Notes: a model not told the origin generated them from the letters alone. Shown: positions 1 to 8,609, counted from the stretch's first letter. The stretch: DNA of 40,004 nucleotides from Planctomycetaceae bacterium (GCA_021732845.1 JAKFUF010000107.1:1-40004), one strand, 5' to 3'. Program-made: numbers and translations.

Positions 1-443
1 ACTTTCGGCAGCGGGACCGTGAACACCGGCACGAGGCATTTGGGATTGCTGCACTTCACATCTTTCCCGACCGCGCTGGGCTGGGCGAATCCCTTTGTCT
101 CGCACATCGGGCACGTGACCAGCAGCGAACGCGACTTCGTCTGCGTCGGGCTCAGCGGAATCGCCGTGGCTGCGGCCGTGTTCTCCATATCAAAGGGATC
201 GTCGCTGCTTTTTGACGCCGCGGCTGGCTTGGGGGGCCGTTTTCCCACCGGAGCCACCGGGGCAGGTTCCTCAGCCTTGGGGGCGGACTTTGACGGGGCC
301 GCTTTGGCCGGCGCGGTGACAGGTTTTGCCGGTGGCTTGGAACCCGCCGCACCCGTCTTCATGGACGCGCCGCAAAACGGGCAGTCTTCGACATCATCGT
401 CCAAAACCGACTGCCCGCAGGCGGGGCATGTTGGAAGGTCCAT
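1..443 (-). CDS. Zinc-ribbon protein, C-terminus beyond the window edge
   Basis: The reading frame starts at ATG 443-441 on the minus strand and stays open to position 1, giving 147 residues of an incomplete protein. It begins MDLPTCPACGQSV and has a CPAC...CPFC zinc-ribbon pair at about residues 6-26. A 50-residue linker rich in Ala, Pro and Lys follows, then a second cysteine set (CPMC near residue 113, then C-x4-C) close to the window edge. Two zinc ribbons joined by a low-complexity linker are common in planctomycete proteins of unknown role. No catalytic domain is visible in the part present. It is transcribed in the same direction as hisD, but 264 bases separate them, so cotranscription is uncertain. 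Function unknown. Confidence 0.65.
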   Translation of the reverse strand, partial: MDLPTCPACGQSVLDDDVEDCPFCGASMKTGAAGSKPPAKPVTAPAKAAPSKSAPKAEEPAPVAPVGKRPPKPAAASKSSDDPFDMENTAAATAIPLSPTQTKSRSLLVTCPMCETKGFAQPSAVGKDVKCSNPKCLVPVFTVPLPK

Positions 444-707
444 ATCGAGAGCAGCCCGTAAGTGCGACCAGGAACGCTGCTCACCCAGACGTGGCGAGCC
501 GCGAGGATTTCGTCATGAACTGGGTTTAAGTGAATGGCCGGAACGGCCCTGCTTTGAGAATAACTCCCGATCCCAGACGATTCCAGTCCCTTCCTCCCGT
601 TGGCCGGCGCTGGCCAGTTGTTTAAGAGTGCCAGGCGAATGGAATCTGACTTCGTTGCTGCGATCCTCATAAGATCCGCAGTTCGAGGAGCAACGTTGCA
701 CTTCGCT

Positions 708-2093
708 TCATTTGCCGCTCAAACGGACATCGACACTGGCGCTGTGGGCCGTCAGGCCTTCGACGCCGGCCAGCAAGCGCAGGTCGGCGGCGGCTTCCGC
801 CAGGGCTGCCGCGTTGTATTCGATCACCGACGAGCGTTTGAGGAAATCGTTCGCGCACAGCCCGTTGGCGAAGCGGGCGGTGCCGCCAGTGGGGAGCACG
901 TGCGACGGGCCGGCCAGGTAGTCGCCGATGGCCACGGGGGTGAAGTGCCCCATGAAAATCGCTCCGGCGTTCTGGACCTGGGCCAGTTGTTGATCGGGGT
1001 TTTTCGTGGAGATGTGCAGGTGCTCGGGGGCCAGGCGATCGGCCATCTCCGTGGCTTCCTGCTCATTGCGGGCCAGAATGAGCGCTCCATACTGTTCCAG
1101 GCTGTCGCGGGCCAGGTCGCCGCGATCAAGTTTCGCCAACTGATCGGCCAGCGCCTGTTGCACGGCGGGGATCAGTGGGGCGTGCCAGGTGATCAGCACT
1201 CCCGAACCGGGGCTGTGTTCGGCCTGGGAAATCAAGTCGCTGGCCACGTATTCCGGACGGGCTGTCTCGTCGGCCAGCAGCACCACTTCACTGGGGCCAG
1301 CGATGCTGTCGATGTCGACCTGTCCATAAACGTGCCGCTTGGCCAAGGCGACGAACAGATTGCCGGGGCCGACAATCTTGTCGACGCGTGGCAGTCCATC
1401 GACTCCGTAGGCCATCGCCGCCACCGCCTGGGCTCCCCCAAGACGGTACACCTCAGTAATGCCCACCTCGTAGCACGCCGCCAGCAGGTCCTGGTTGTAG
1501 CTGCCAAACGCCGTGGGAGGAGCCACGACGACAATTTCCTTCACACCCGCCACCCGCGCGGGGATCGCCGTCATCAACAGCGTCGAAGGGTAGGCCGCCG
1601 CGCCGCCGGGAACGCAGATCCCAATCCGCCTGAGCGGCAGGTAACGCTGCCTCAGCCCGACTCGGGCTTCGCCCTCCGGCGTGGCTTCGCTCTGGGTGAC
1701 ATGCACATCGCTGAGCAGGATTGCCTGCTGAAACCGGGTGATGTTGGCGATCACCCGCCGCAGCGTCGCGAGATACGCCGGATCGGCTGCGGCGTGTGCG
1801 GCAGCCATCTCCTCCAGGGGAACGCGAAAAGTTTCGCGAGAAAGCTCCTTGCGGTCCAGTTTCTTGGTGTAATCGAGAACCGCCGGCAGTCCATGGCGAG
1901 CCACATCGCCGCAGATCCTTTCGACAACCTGCCGGGGGGTCAGCGGTTCGCCAAACAGTTCAAGCGTCCGCGCCCTCCCCGCGGCGGATACGACATCTCC
2001 CTGTGGACTGAGTTTTTCACGCAGCGCGGTGAACAGGCCTTCCGCCGAATCACGGGAACAGTCAATGGTGGGGATGGAGAGCGGAGCAGGCAT
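708..2093 (-). CDS. hisD: Histidinol dehydrogenase
   Basis: HisD oxidises L-histidinol to L-histidine in two NAD-dependent steps, the last reactions of cytoplasmic histidine biosynthesis. The protein has the family landmarks in order: a GICVPGG segment, VGPGNLFVALAKRHVYG, the IAGPSEVVLLAD signature, QAEHSPGSG, the APEHLHI segment that carries the catalytic Glu-His pair, and a C-terminal GPSHVLPTGGTARF block. The frame is open further upstream, to 2180. I chose the internal ATG at 2093 because the alternative adds 29 residues unlike the family, and 461 residues is near the usual length of about 430-440. No other his gene is in the window, so histidine genes seem dispersed here. Nothing looks broken. 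Confidence 0.95.
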   Translation of the reverse strand: MPAPLSIPTIDCSRDSAEGLFTALREKLSPQGDVVSAAGRARTLELFGEPLTPRQVVERICGDVARHGLPAVLDYTKKLDRKELSRETFRVPLEEMAAAHAAADPAYLATLRRVIANITRFQQAILLSDVHVTQSEATPEGEARVGLRQRYLPLRRIGICVPGGAAAYPSTLLMTAIPARVAGVKEIVVVAPPTAFGSYNQDLLAACYEVGITEVYRLGGAQAVAAMAYGVDGLPRVDKIVGPGNLFVALAKRHVYGQVDIDSIAGPSEVVLLADETARPEYVASDLISQAEHSPGSGVLITWHAPLIPAVQQALADQLAKLDRGDLARDSLEQYGALILARNEQEATEMADRLAPEHLHISTKNPDQQLAQVQNAGAIFMGHFTPVAIGDYLAGPSHVLPTGGTARFANGLCANDFLKRSSVIEYNAAALAEAAADLRLLAGVEGLTAHSASVDVRLSGK

Positions 2094-2350
2094 GCGGGCA
2101 ACAGCGTCGGCAGGGAATTCAGAGGGGTGAGAACCGATTTGAACGAGCGAATTGACAGACTGCAACGCTCCCCACTTCACAGTCCAGTGCTGACCAGTCT
2201 TTGAAGAGGCCGGAGTCCCTTGTCACCCGTTGCGGGCTCACTTTTATTGATGGTGCGATCCTTCGCAGGTGGTTCAGGCCGGTGCACAGCGAAAAACGCC
2301 GGCGTATTGCATAGGCCCGGCAACCACCGAACCAAACTCGGCGGGGAGCC

Positions 2351-2382
2351 AAAAAATCACAGCCGCGGAGCGAAAGGCGGCT
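2351..2382 (-). terminator. Rho-independent terminator after the PQQ-repeat gene
   Basis: Read on the minus strand, a 6-bp stem (AGCCGC/GCGGCT, positions 2361-2366 and 2377-2382) is followed four bases later by six T residues (A run at 2351-2356 on the plus strand). It lies just past the stop of the PQQ-repeat lipoprotein gene, where a transcript from that gene would end, and upstream of hisD. Confidence 0.55.
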
Positions 2383-2389
2383 CTTATGC

Positions 2390-3697
2390 TCACTTCTCGC
2401 TGCCTAGGCAATAGAGCCGGTGATCGGTCCGGAGAAAGATCTGGGCGTCACAGATCGCCGGCGTGGCGAAGCCACCGTCGTTGAGGTTGTTTTCAGCGAC
2501 GCGCTGGAAGGTCTTGCCTGTTTTGAAGACGTGGACTTTGCCGTTCTCATCGGCGGCGTAGATGTGGTTTCCCGCCAGCACGGGCGAAGCGCTGAAATCC
2601 CCGCCGAAGCGATGCGTCCAATACTCCTTGCCCGTGGCAGCGTCGTAACAGTGGCCCACGCCCTTGTCGCTGATGCCGTAGACCAACCCGTCATGCACCA
2701 ACAGCGACGGGACATAGAAGTTGTCCTTGTTCTCCCAGGCAACATGCGTTTTCGTCACATCGCCAGAGCCGTCCGCTTTGATGCACAACGTCTGTTTGTC
2801 GGGATGGCCACCGCTGACAAACACATGCTCGGCGTCGAAGGCGGCCGTCCCGGAGGTCGTCATGGAGGGACCTCCGCTGTAGAACCAGAGTTTGTCGCCG
2901 GTGTTTGGGTCGTAGGCGATCACCGAATTGCCGCCGCTCAGAACGATCTGATCGCGACCGCTGATGGTGGCGACCACCGGCGACGAAAAGCTGGTTTCGT
3001 CGGCACGCTGAACACGCCACACGATCTCACCGCTGGAGCGGTTCACGCCTGCCAAAAAACCGCCGCGGTTGCTGTCGGCGGCAACGACCACCAGCCCCTT
3101 GTACAGCGCGGGAGACGCCGCGTAGCCATGAATCGTTTCAAAGGGCCCGATCTCCTTTTGCCAGGCAAGATGACCTTCAAGGTCGACCGCCGAGAGCCAG
3201 ATCGCCCGCTTGTTCAGAAACGTGATGAACACATGCCGCCCATCGCAGGCGGGAGTCGCCGAGGCCTGCGAGTTCTTGCGGTGCATATGCTCCAGCCCGC
3301 CCGAGTGCAGCACCGTGTTCCACAGTGGTTTGCCGGTCGCACGGTCGTAGGCCAGCAGCGACTGCGTGGCTTTGCCTTCATCGGCGGTCGCCAGAAAGAC
3401 CTTGCCGCCGCACACGATCGGCGAGGAATGGCCGCGGCCAGGCACGTCGGCCTTCCAGATGACGTGCTGTGAGTCATCCCACTTTGTGGGGGTGCTGGTG
3501 GACGGACTGACCGCATCCAGATGCGACCCGCGCCACCAGGCCCAGTCGCCCTCGCCAACTTCAATCTCGGCCGCACTCTCCGCTTTGCCGGTTGCACCGG
3601 CTGCAGTGGCCGTCACATGCACTTCGGGAATGGGCTCGGGCTTCGAGCAGCCACTCAGTGCAGCCAGCACTACGAGGATGAGTGTTGGACGGTGCAT
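2390..3697 (-). CDS. PQQ-repeat beta-propeller lipoprotein
   Basis: The 435-residue product begins MHRPTLILVV and reaches a lipobox ending in Ser-Gly-Cys near residue 17, so it is probably a lipoprotein. The mature part has repeated blade motifs of the PQQ-like/BamB type: YDRATGKPLWN, RSSGEIVWRV, YDPNTGDKLWFYSGG and YDAATGKEYWTHRFGG, each with the Trp of the propeller repeat. Such proteins are abundant in planctomycetes and are usually called outer membrane protein assembly or PQQ-binding-like proteins. There is no evidence here for either cofactor or BAM binding. ATG 3697 is preferred over the upstream in-frame start at 3739 because it places the signal sequence at the N-terminus. A nested inverted repeat lies just upstream. 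Confidence 0.85.
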   Translation of the reverse strand: MHRPTLILVVLAALSGCSKPEPIPEVHVTATAAGATGKAESAAEIEVGEGDWAWWRGSHLDAVSPSTSTPTKWDDSQHVIWKADVPGRGHSSPIVCGGKVFLATADEGKATQSLLAYDRATGKPLWNTVLHSGGLEHMHRKNSQASATPACDGRHVFITFLNKRAIWLSAVDLEGHLAWQKEIGPFETIHGYAASPALYKGLVVVAADSNRGGFLAGVNRSSGEIVWRVQRADETSFSSPVVATISGRDQIVLSGGNSVIAYDPNTGDKLWFYSGGPSMTTSGTAAFDAEHVFVSGGHPDKQTLCIKADGSGDVTKTHVAWENKDNFYVPSLLVHDGLVYGISDKGVGHCYDAATGKEYWTHRFGGDFSASPVLAGNHIYAADENGKVHVFKTGKTFQRVAENNLNDGGFATPAICDAQIFLRTDHRLYCLGSEK

Positions 3698-3727
3698 GAT
3701 CGATCTCGGCCTAAAGAGCCATGGGTG

Positions 3728-3794
3728 ATTCCGGGACACCGCCCGTGGAGCCGGAACGGGTGGCAGAGTGGCTCCACGACAGGTGTTCCGGAAT
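3728..3794. repeat. Nested inverted repeat between glk and the PQQ-repeat gene
   Basis: Outer arms ATTCCGGGACACC (3728-3740) and GGTGTTCCGGAAT (3782-3794) pair with one wobble or mismatch. Inner arms GTGGAGCC (3745-3752) and GGCTCCAC (3770-3777) pair perfectly. The 67-base structure sits between the stop of glk and the start of the PQQ-repeat gene, both on the minus strand. It could end glk transcription or act in the leader of the next gene. There is no obvious T tract. Confidence 0.6.
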
Positions 3795-3818
3795 TACGCG
3801 AATTGATACAGGGTTTGC

Positions 3819-4802
3819 TCAGCGGGAGATGCGCTTCGCATACTGTGCCGCACCAATGATCGGCGCGCGGGGGTTGAGCGCCACCTTGACCGGCATGTCA
3901 CCCAGCAGTTTGGCGAAGCGGCCCTTGTCTTTGAACGCCTCCATGAAGCCACCGCGCTGCATGGCGGCGAGAATCTTGGGGCCGATTCCACCGCCGACAT
4001 ACACGCCGCCCAGGCTCAGGCACTTCAGAGCCAGATTTCCGGCCTCAGAACCGTAAATCTCGCAGAACATGTCCATCGCGGCTGTCGCCAGCGGATCGGT
4101 CCGTTCCAAGCCATGTTTGCCGAGCACTGGCCCCTTCTCGCTGGCCTCGTATTCGGCGCGCACTTTGGGATCTTCCGGGTACCGGCCCGTATCCCGCAGG
4201 AACTCGTAGACGCTGACGAACCCGGGTCCCGAGAGGATCCGCTCGTAGCTGGCGTGGCCACCATGGACCTTCATCAGGTAGCGGAGCAGTTCAATTTCCA
4301 GGTCGTTGCGCGGGGCAAAATCAGTATGTCCGCCCTCGGACGCGATGGGATGATGGTCCTTCCCATCCCAGTAGAGAATTGCTTCACCCAGTCCCGTGCC
4401 CGCGGCGACAACGGCCACGTTGCCTTTGGAATCCGGCTTGCCGGGGTTCAGGACGCACAATTCCTCCGGCTTGAGGAACAACATCCCGAACGCGGCGGCC
4501 TCCAGGTCATTCAACAGCTTGACCCGTGGTGCCCCGATCAACTTGGCGAGGTCGCCCTCGTCGAGACTCCAGGGCAGGTTGGTTGTCTTGCAGCGTCCGT
4601 TGACGATTGGCCCGGCCACGCCGAAGCAGCCTGCGCTCAACGTGCAGGCCGGTCCGGCCGAAAGAAACGTCCGCACGATCTCGTCGAAGGTGGCATGCTT
4701 CTGGCTGGGGAACGTCTGCTCCCGCACAGGCGCATCCAGGGCGTCGATCTCGTACAGAGCCAAGACCGTCTTCGTTCCCCCGATATCGCCCGCCAGAATC
4801 AT
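3819..4802 (-). CDS. glk: Glucokinase (Glk family)
   Basis: This enzyme phosphorylates glucose to glucose 6-phosphate with ATP in the cytoplasm. The protein is 327 residues, close to the usual 320. It opens with the phosphate-1 motif GDIGGTKT at residues 5-12, followed by a NDLEAAAFG segment near residue 97 (the Asp being the expected catalytic base), AGTGLGEA near 135, and SEGGHTDFAPR near 155, which is characteristic of the bacterial Glk family as opposed to the ROK kinases. A glycine-rich LSLGGVYVGGGIGPKIL segment lies near the C-terminus. The gene is 54 bases downstream of the DUF1080 gene on the same strand, so the two may be cotranscribed. Confidence 0.9.
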   Translation of the reverse strand: MILAGDIGGTKTVLALYEIDALDAPVREQTFPSQKHATFDEIVRTFLSAGPACTLSAGCFGVAGPIVNGRCKTTNLPWSLDEGDLAKLIGAPRVKLLNDLEAAAFGMLFLKPEELCVLNPGKPDSKGNVAVVAAGTGLGEAILYWDGKDHHPIASEGGHTDFAPRNDLEIELLRYLMKVHGGHASYERILSGPGFVSVYEFLRDTGRYPEDPKVRAEYEASEKGPVLGKHGLERTDPLATAAMDMFCEIYGSEAGNLALKCLSLGGVYVGGGIGPKILAAMQRGGFMEAFKDKGRFAKLLGDMPVKVALNPRAPIIGAAQYAKRISR

Positions 4803-4856
4803 CTAAACACCCAAACGAGAATTGCAAACGGGATGGTCCGATGCCGCGACTACGGA

Positions 4857-5513
4857 TTACTTGAGTTCTTTGATCCGAATGTTCCGGAAGGCCACGGGCG
4901 ACCCGTGACCCAGAAAGCCAACGAAGCCAGATTTTCGCTTCAGGCCAGGATGTTGATTGCCGTCCAGCGTTCCTTTTTCGATCGCTTCTGCCACGTCGGT
5001 GTCGACGATCAGTTCGCCATTCAGGGTGACCTTCACCTTTGTCCCCTGCACAGAAACTTCTTCGACATTCCAGTCGCCGGGCTTCTTGACAAATCCGCGC
5101 TTCGCCGGGGCCACACCGTAAACTGAGCCACAGTACTGGTAGGGTTTCAACTTCGCGTACTGTTCATCGTTGTCGTCCAGAATCTGGATTTCCATGCCGG
5201 CATAGGCGGGGTCGCCTTCCAGCGGAGCGCGGAGCCCCAGACCATTGTTGCCGCCTGCCGGAAGTTTGAATTCGAAGCGGATGACGAAGTCGGAGTATTC
5301 CTTCTTGGTGAACAGCTTGCCTCCTTTGCAGACCAGCATGCCGTCTTCGACCACGTATTCCTTGGTCGCCCCCTGCCAGCCCTCCAACGTCTTGCCGTCA
5401 AACAAGGAGACGAAACCTTCACCCTTCTCCTTGGCGAGTTCCTTTTCATCCGCGCGAACAACGTTCGCAATCAGAGCGAGGCCACAGAGGACAAGCAAGG
5501 CGGAGCGCAGCAT
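4857..5513 (-). CDS. DUF1080 (3-keto-disaccharide hydrolase domain) secreted protein
   Basis: A signal peptide ([15 protein letters not shown], cleavage expected after ...VVRA near residue 21) is followed by one DUF1080 domain that fills the rest of the 218 residues. The opening [15 protein letters not shown], the middle [16 protein letters not shown] and the closing [11 protein letters not shown] are typical of the family, which has a concanavalin-like beta-sandwich fold. Some members hydrolyse 3-keto-glycosides. The window gives no evidence for the substrate. The family is greatly expanded in planctomycetes. It is followed by glk with a 54-base gap and preceded by the small membrane-protein gene with a 62-base gap, so all three may form an operon. 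Confidence 0.88.
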   Translation of the reverse strand: MLRSALLVLCGLALIANVVRADEKELAKEKGEGFVSLFDGKTLEGWQGATKEYVVEDGMLVCKGGKLFTKKEYSDFVIRFEFKLPAGGNNGLGLRAPLEGDPAYAGMEIQILDDNDEQYAKLKPYQYCGSVYGVAPAKRGFVKKPGDWNVEEVSVQGTKVKVTLNGELIVDTDVAEAIEKGTLDGNQHPGLKRKSGFVGFLGHGSPVAFRNIRIKELK

Positions 5514-5575
5514 GATGATGATTCCTCAGATGAGCGTTGGTTCGCCAGGTGCGAACAGGAGGGCAGCAGAATGAA

Positions 5576-6064
5576 TCAGTGGTGGGCCAGGGCGACGGCA
5601 GCATGCCCATGGTCGGTGGGTGCGGCATGGGGATCGTGCCCGTGGGACTCATGCCCATGGTCGTCGTGTTCATCACCAGACGGTGGCTCACTGAGATCCA
5701 GGCAGCAGCCACAACCGCCAGAGAGTTGGACCGAGCCAGCCAGAAACATGATCGACGCCAACGCGGAGACGTAAACTGTCTTCTCCACGTAGTTTGAGAG
5801 CTTCAGGCCAAACAGCAGGGTCGTGCCGCCGACGGGCGGGGCGAGGGTCCCCCAGACCAAGACGATGACCGCGCCCAGAAGGACCATGCCAATCCAGCCG
5901 CCCTTGGCGAGGACCGCCCGGAATTTCACCCAGTTGACGCCCAGCATCCAGAACCCGACCCATGCGGCAAGCGGGAGCCATGGCAGCAGTGGCTTAACAA
6001 TGGCCACCACCAGCGCCGAAAGACCCGAACCCAGGAGTGTCAATGCCTGAAGCAACTCTTGCAT
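5576..6064 (-). CDS. Small membrane protein with His-rich tail
   Basis: This 162-residue protein has four hydrophobic segments: about residues 4-22, 25-43, 53-73 and 85-103. A short GGCGCCLDL cysteine cluster follows, then a C-terminal tail of about 40 residues rich in His, Asp and Glu (HDDHGHESHGHDPH...). The tail suggests metal binding, but no transporter family is recognisable. The frame continues upstream to 6247. I prefer ATG 6064 because the upstream stretch is Arg/Cys rich and unlike the membrane core. It is the last chromosomal-type gene before the recombinase. Function unknown. Confidence 0.65.
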   Translation of the reverse strand: MQELLQALTLLGSGLSALVVAIVKPLLPWLPLAAWVGFWMLGVNWVKFRAVLAKGGWIGMVLLGAVIVLVWGTLAPPVGGTTLLFGLKLSNYVEKTVYVSALASIMFLAGSVQLSGGCGCCLDLSEPPSGDEHDDHGHESHGHDPHAAPTDHGHAAVALAHH

Positions 6065-6439
6065 AATCGCGCTTTGATGTCGGGGATTTTGTAGGTGGAC
6101 AACTACTTGCGGAGATTGAATCCGCGCAAGCCCTGAGCTGACCGGAAAGCCAGCCAAGACATCGGATTTTCTAGCACAACGGCAAAACCATCGCCAGTCG
6201 CCCACAACAATTGTCCTGGCAGGCGAACTTCGCTGGACAATCCTCACAAACCGCTCGACAATCCGTCAAGGAATGTCGATGCGTTGACGGGACTCGCAAG
6301 CGACTGCGGAGACTGGCATGTTGTGGATGTGGATGTCATCACTATTTACACGTGTTTTTTGAATGTCGTGATACGATTGTTGGAGATTTATTGGTAGAAT
6401 CGTATCCGGTAATCGTATCCGGTGCGAGGACATGGTTCG
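6065..6439. other. 375-base spacer between chromosome-like genes and the recombinase
   Basis: No gene is visible here. The left part holds repeated GACAATCC words (near 6235 and 6260) and would be the minus-strand promoter region of the membrane-protein gene. The right part, from about 6340, is AT-richer and contains the repeats listed separately. I see no tRNA, so an attachment site in a tRNA cannot be shown. Confidence 0.4.
6371..6423. repeat. Direct and inverted repeats just upstream of the recombinase gene
   Basis: Two tandem copies of AATCGTATCCGGT lie at 6398-6410 and 6411-6423, with no gap. An inverted match, ATACGATT, lies at 6371-6378 and pairs with AATCGTAT at 6398-6405. They end 17 bases before the recombinase ATG at 6440. 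Such repeats could bind the recombinase itself (arm or core sites) or a regulator of the gene. Confidence 0.55.
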
Positions 6440-7984
6440 ATGGCGCGGAAGTGGCAGCTGACGTGGCAGACGGGCAGGGATCGACATGGCCGCTGGAAGA
6501 AGATCTACCGCGGGGTGTGTTACTACTTTGAGGGTGGCAACGGCAAGACTGATAAAGCTGGCTATCAGAACGCACTGCGGCAGTGGCAGGACCTGAAGAC
6601 CCGGCTCGATTCTGAAGCGGCCGTGGCCAAACCCTACCGGGCTGACTACCAGGCGGCGATCAGCGAATGGGAGGCTGTGCTGGCCTGGGCCCGCGAACAG
6701 GGCGACACGGCCATTGAAACGGCTGCCGCCATGAAGCGGGACGATCTGTGCCGTCGCCTCGAGAAGCCAGCCCCTCCACCCCTGGGTGTCGGCGACCGTC
6801 CGACACGCAGAGATCAGCTCAACCAGTCTCCTCTGCTGAGAAGGGTCTCGCCAGAACTCCAGCCTGGCAGTCCACAGGTCACCGAGAACGACGCGGAAGA
6901 GTTCTGCGATGTCCTGGGCATCCCTGACGACCTGGTGCCGGTGGAACACGTCCAGGATCTGCTGGCGAGGATCCTGACCGCCAAGACCTGGAATCTTCGT
7001 GTCGATGAGCAGAAGAAGAAGAAGGCCGGCACGGTCCCTCTGGACCAGAGCATCAAGCAGCATGTCGACGACTATGTGAAGCTGCGAGGCTCATCGGGAA
7101 TTTCCCCGGGCGCGGTCGCGAACATCGCCCGGCAACTGGCCTACTTTCGGGACCATCTGGGCGGCGAGCGGTCGGTGGAGGACATCTCGGCCAAGGCCAT
7201 CGACGAATGGCACACGCACCTGATGAAGGAAATCAACACGGGCAGGTTCTCTGGACCGTCCGCCAAAAACATCCAGCAAACTGTCAGGGCCTGGGTCCGC
7301 TGGCTCTGGGAACGGAAGGCAATCCAGGATCTGCCGCGCAACATCGGGACACCTCTGCACCGGATCCGCATCGAGCTGAAGCCGGTCAAAGTCACGGAGA
7401 TGACTGACGTCCGGAAGGTGTATGACGCGGCAGCTCCATCAATGAAGTTGTACATCCTGCTGGCGATCAACTGCGGGATGACGCAGGTCGACATCTCTGA
7501 CCTTCGCCCAGACCAGATTGACTGGAAGAAGGCGACCCTGACCCGCAAACGCGGGAAGACGAAACATGTCGGAACGGTGCCCACGGTGGTCTACCCACTG
7601 TGGCCGGAGACCTTGAAACTGCTTCAGGACAATCGGTCGAAAGATCCAAACCGCCTACTGCTGGCTCCTGGTGGTGGGCCGTTGAAATATGAAGTGCGGC
7701 GCGGCGACAAGACTGTGAAGCATGATTATGTCGGCCTCATGTTTCGACGGCTGATGAAGCGGCTGGACTTGGACAGCCCCTTCAAGTCGCTGAAGAAAAC
7801 GAGCGCATCACTGCTGCGGGACCACAAGGACTACATTGGCCTGGAAGGACTCTTCCTGGACCACGCTCCCCGGAGTACGTCTGACAAGCACTATGCCGCG
7901 CCTCCATTGAAGCTGTTCGCGAAGGCTGTTGAATGGCTTCGGCAACAGTATCGCTTGAGCGGAGTTGATTTAGCTGATGCCTGA
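6440..7984 (+). CDS. Divergent tyrosine recombinase/integrase
   Basis: This 514-residue protein is recognised as a phage-type integrase by its layout: an N-terminal DNA-binding half, a SAM-like core-binding region near residues 195-300 (IKQHVDDYVKLRG...), and a catalytic half from about 315. In the catalytic half a beta-strand Lys region (RKRGKTKH) and a final FLDHAPRSTSDKHYA box are present, giving His475 and the candidate nucleophile Tyr485. The usual first Arg box (TGLR) reads CGMT at 345-348, and the HxxR box reads KSLK at 449-452, so both classical arginines are absent. From memory, planctomycete homologues show similar drift. ATG 6440 is chosen over the upstream GTG at 6422. Integration or excision of the following element is the likely role; activity is not certain. 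Confidence 0.72.
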   Translation: MARKWQLTWQTGRDRHGRWKKIYRGVCYYFEGGNGKTDKAGYQNALRQWQDLKTRLDSEAAVAKPYRADYQAAISEWEAVLAWAREQGDTAIETAAAMKRDDLCRRLEKPAPPPLGVGDRPTRRDQLNQSPLLRRVSPELQPGSPQVTENDAEEFCDVLGIPDDLVPVEHVQDLLARILTAKTWNLRVDEQKKKKAGTVPLDQSIKQHVDDYVKLRGSSGISPGAVANIARQLAYFRDHLGGERSVEDISAKAIDEWHTHLMKEINTGRFSGPSAKNIQQTVRAWVRWLWERKAIQDLPRNIGTPLHRIRIELKPVKVTEMTDVRKVYDAAAPSMKLYILLAINCGMTQVDISDLRPDQIDWKKATLTRKRGKTKHVGTVPTVVYPLWPETLKLLQDNRSKDPNRLLLAPGGGPLKYEVRRGDKTVKHDYVGLMFRRLMKRLDLDSPFKSLKKTSASLLRDHKDYIGLEGLFLDHAPRSTSDKHYAAPPLKLFAKAVEWLRQQYRLSGVDLADA

Positions 7985-8609
7985 GAAGGGGCAGCCACAA
8001 TCGAAGTCGACGGTATCCACCAGAATTTCCAGAATTCCGATTGACAGGGCGTTGACTTCTGCCGCGCGCTTAGTAGGATTCCGTCAATCGCAGTACGTGC
8101 GAATGCCAGCGACCCGAGGAGTGGGTCGTAGTAGAAGCTGGTGGTTGCCGTCAAATCTGTGATGTTGTCAAAAGTCGACAACCCCGCCTGAAAGAGTCAG
8201 CCGGTCGTCGCAGTGAGCTACGGAATAGGGCCTTGGAAAGTTTGCACTCTCCGTGCAAACTCCAACGGTTAGGCCTAAACAGGCCGGGGTGGCAGCTTTA
8301 GGAATCTCGCTTCAGCGTGATTCAGTGTCGCTAAAGGCTGCTTTAAGGAAGCGGGTGAGCGTCTTGCTCGTCCCTGCTGGCAAGCTTGGCTTGCCCACAC
8401 CACAGGCACCTGTGGTGACTGCAGAGCAGAACCAAATCGGTTTTCTGCTGAAGCGTCAGCCAAGCGGCTGTGGTAGCGACTTACCGCAACTTGGGCTGAG
8501 CGCGTTTGGTGGCACTTTTCTCGCGAGGGAAAGTGTTGCACCAACCCCTTCCCGTACCTTACCAACCCCCCCCCCAAAAAATCACCAGGCCAAAACGCAG
8601 GACGACATA
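7985..8609. other. 625-base non-coding region rich in hairpins
   Basis: No convincing gene. The frame of the next CDS is open from 8253, but that stretch is made almost entirely of short inverted repeats and reads as low-quality protein. Perfect or near-perfect stems include GTTGTC/GACAAC (8164-8182), GTTTGCAC/GTGCAAAC (8240-8260), GGCCT/AGGCC (8272-8285), GCAGCTTTAG with a nested stem (8292-8341), GGCAAGC/GCTTGCC (8379-8395), CACCACAGG/CCTGTGGTG (8398-8417), AGCAGAACC (8425-8449) and CAGCC/GGCTG (8457-8470). Confidence 0.7.
8164..8535. repeat. Array of at least nine short inverted repeats
   Basis: Stems of 5-10 bp follow one another over about 370 bases with loops of 2-13 bases. The tightest is the 20-base near-palindrome at 8398-8417 (9-bp arms, 2-base loop). 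The most elaborate spans 8292-8341, where GAATC/GATTC and CGCT/AGCG nest inside GCAGCTTTAG/CTAAAGGCTGC. A final pair, CACTTT/AAAGTG, lies at 8513-8535. The position directly before a P-loop ATPase gene fits a replication origin, a structured leader RNA, or a single-stranded DNA structure used by a mobile element. Confidence 0.6.

Noticed and set aside
600-2204. A long plus-strand frame opposite hisD
   Set aside because: It is the antisense shadow of hisD, Arg/Gln/Gly rich with no domain, while the minus frame has every HisD motif.
3745-3800. A tRNA-like stretch (GGTGGCAGAGTGG resembles a D-arm)
   Set aside because: No T-arm GTTCRA sequence at the right distance and no acceptor stem; it is part of the nested inverted repeat.
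7891-8181. Minus-strand frame with TSFYYDPLLGSLAFART, like an Rhs-type fragment
   Set aside because: It has no ATG, overlaps the end of the recombinase by 94 bases and contains no repeat unit; too little to support.
8253-8609. N-terminal extension of the P-loop ATPase
   Set aside because: The 119 extra codons are built from short inverted repeats; ATG 8610 has a plausible ribosome site and a better N-terminus.
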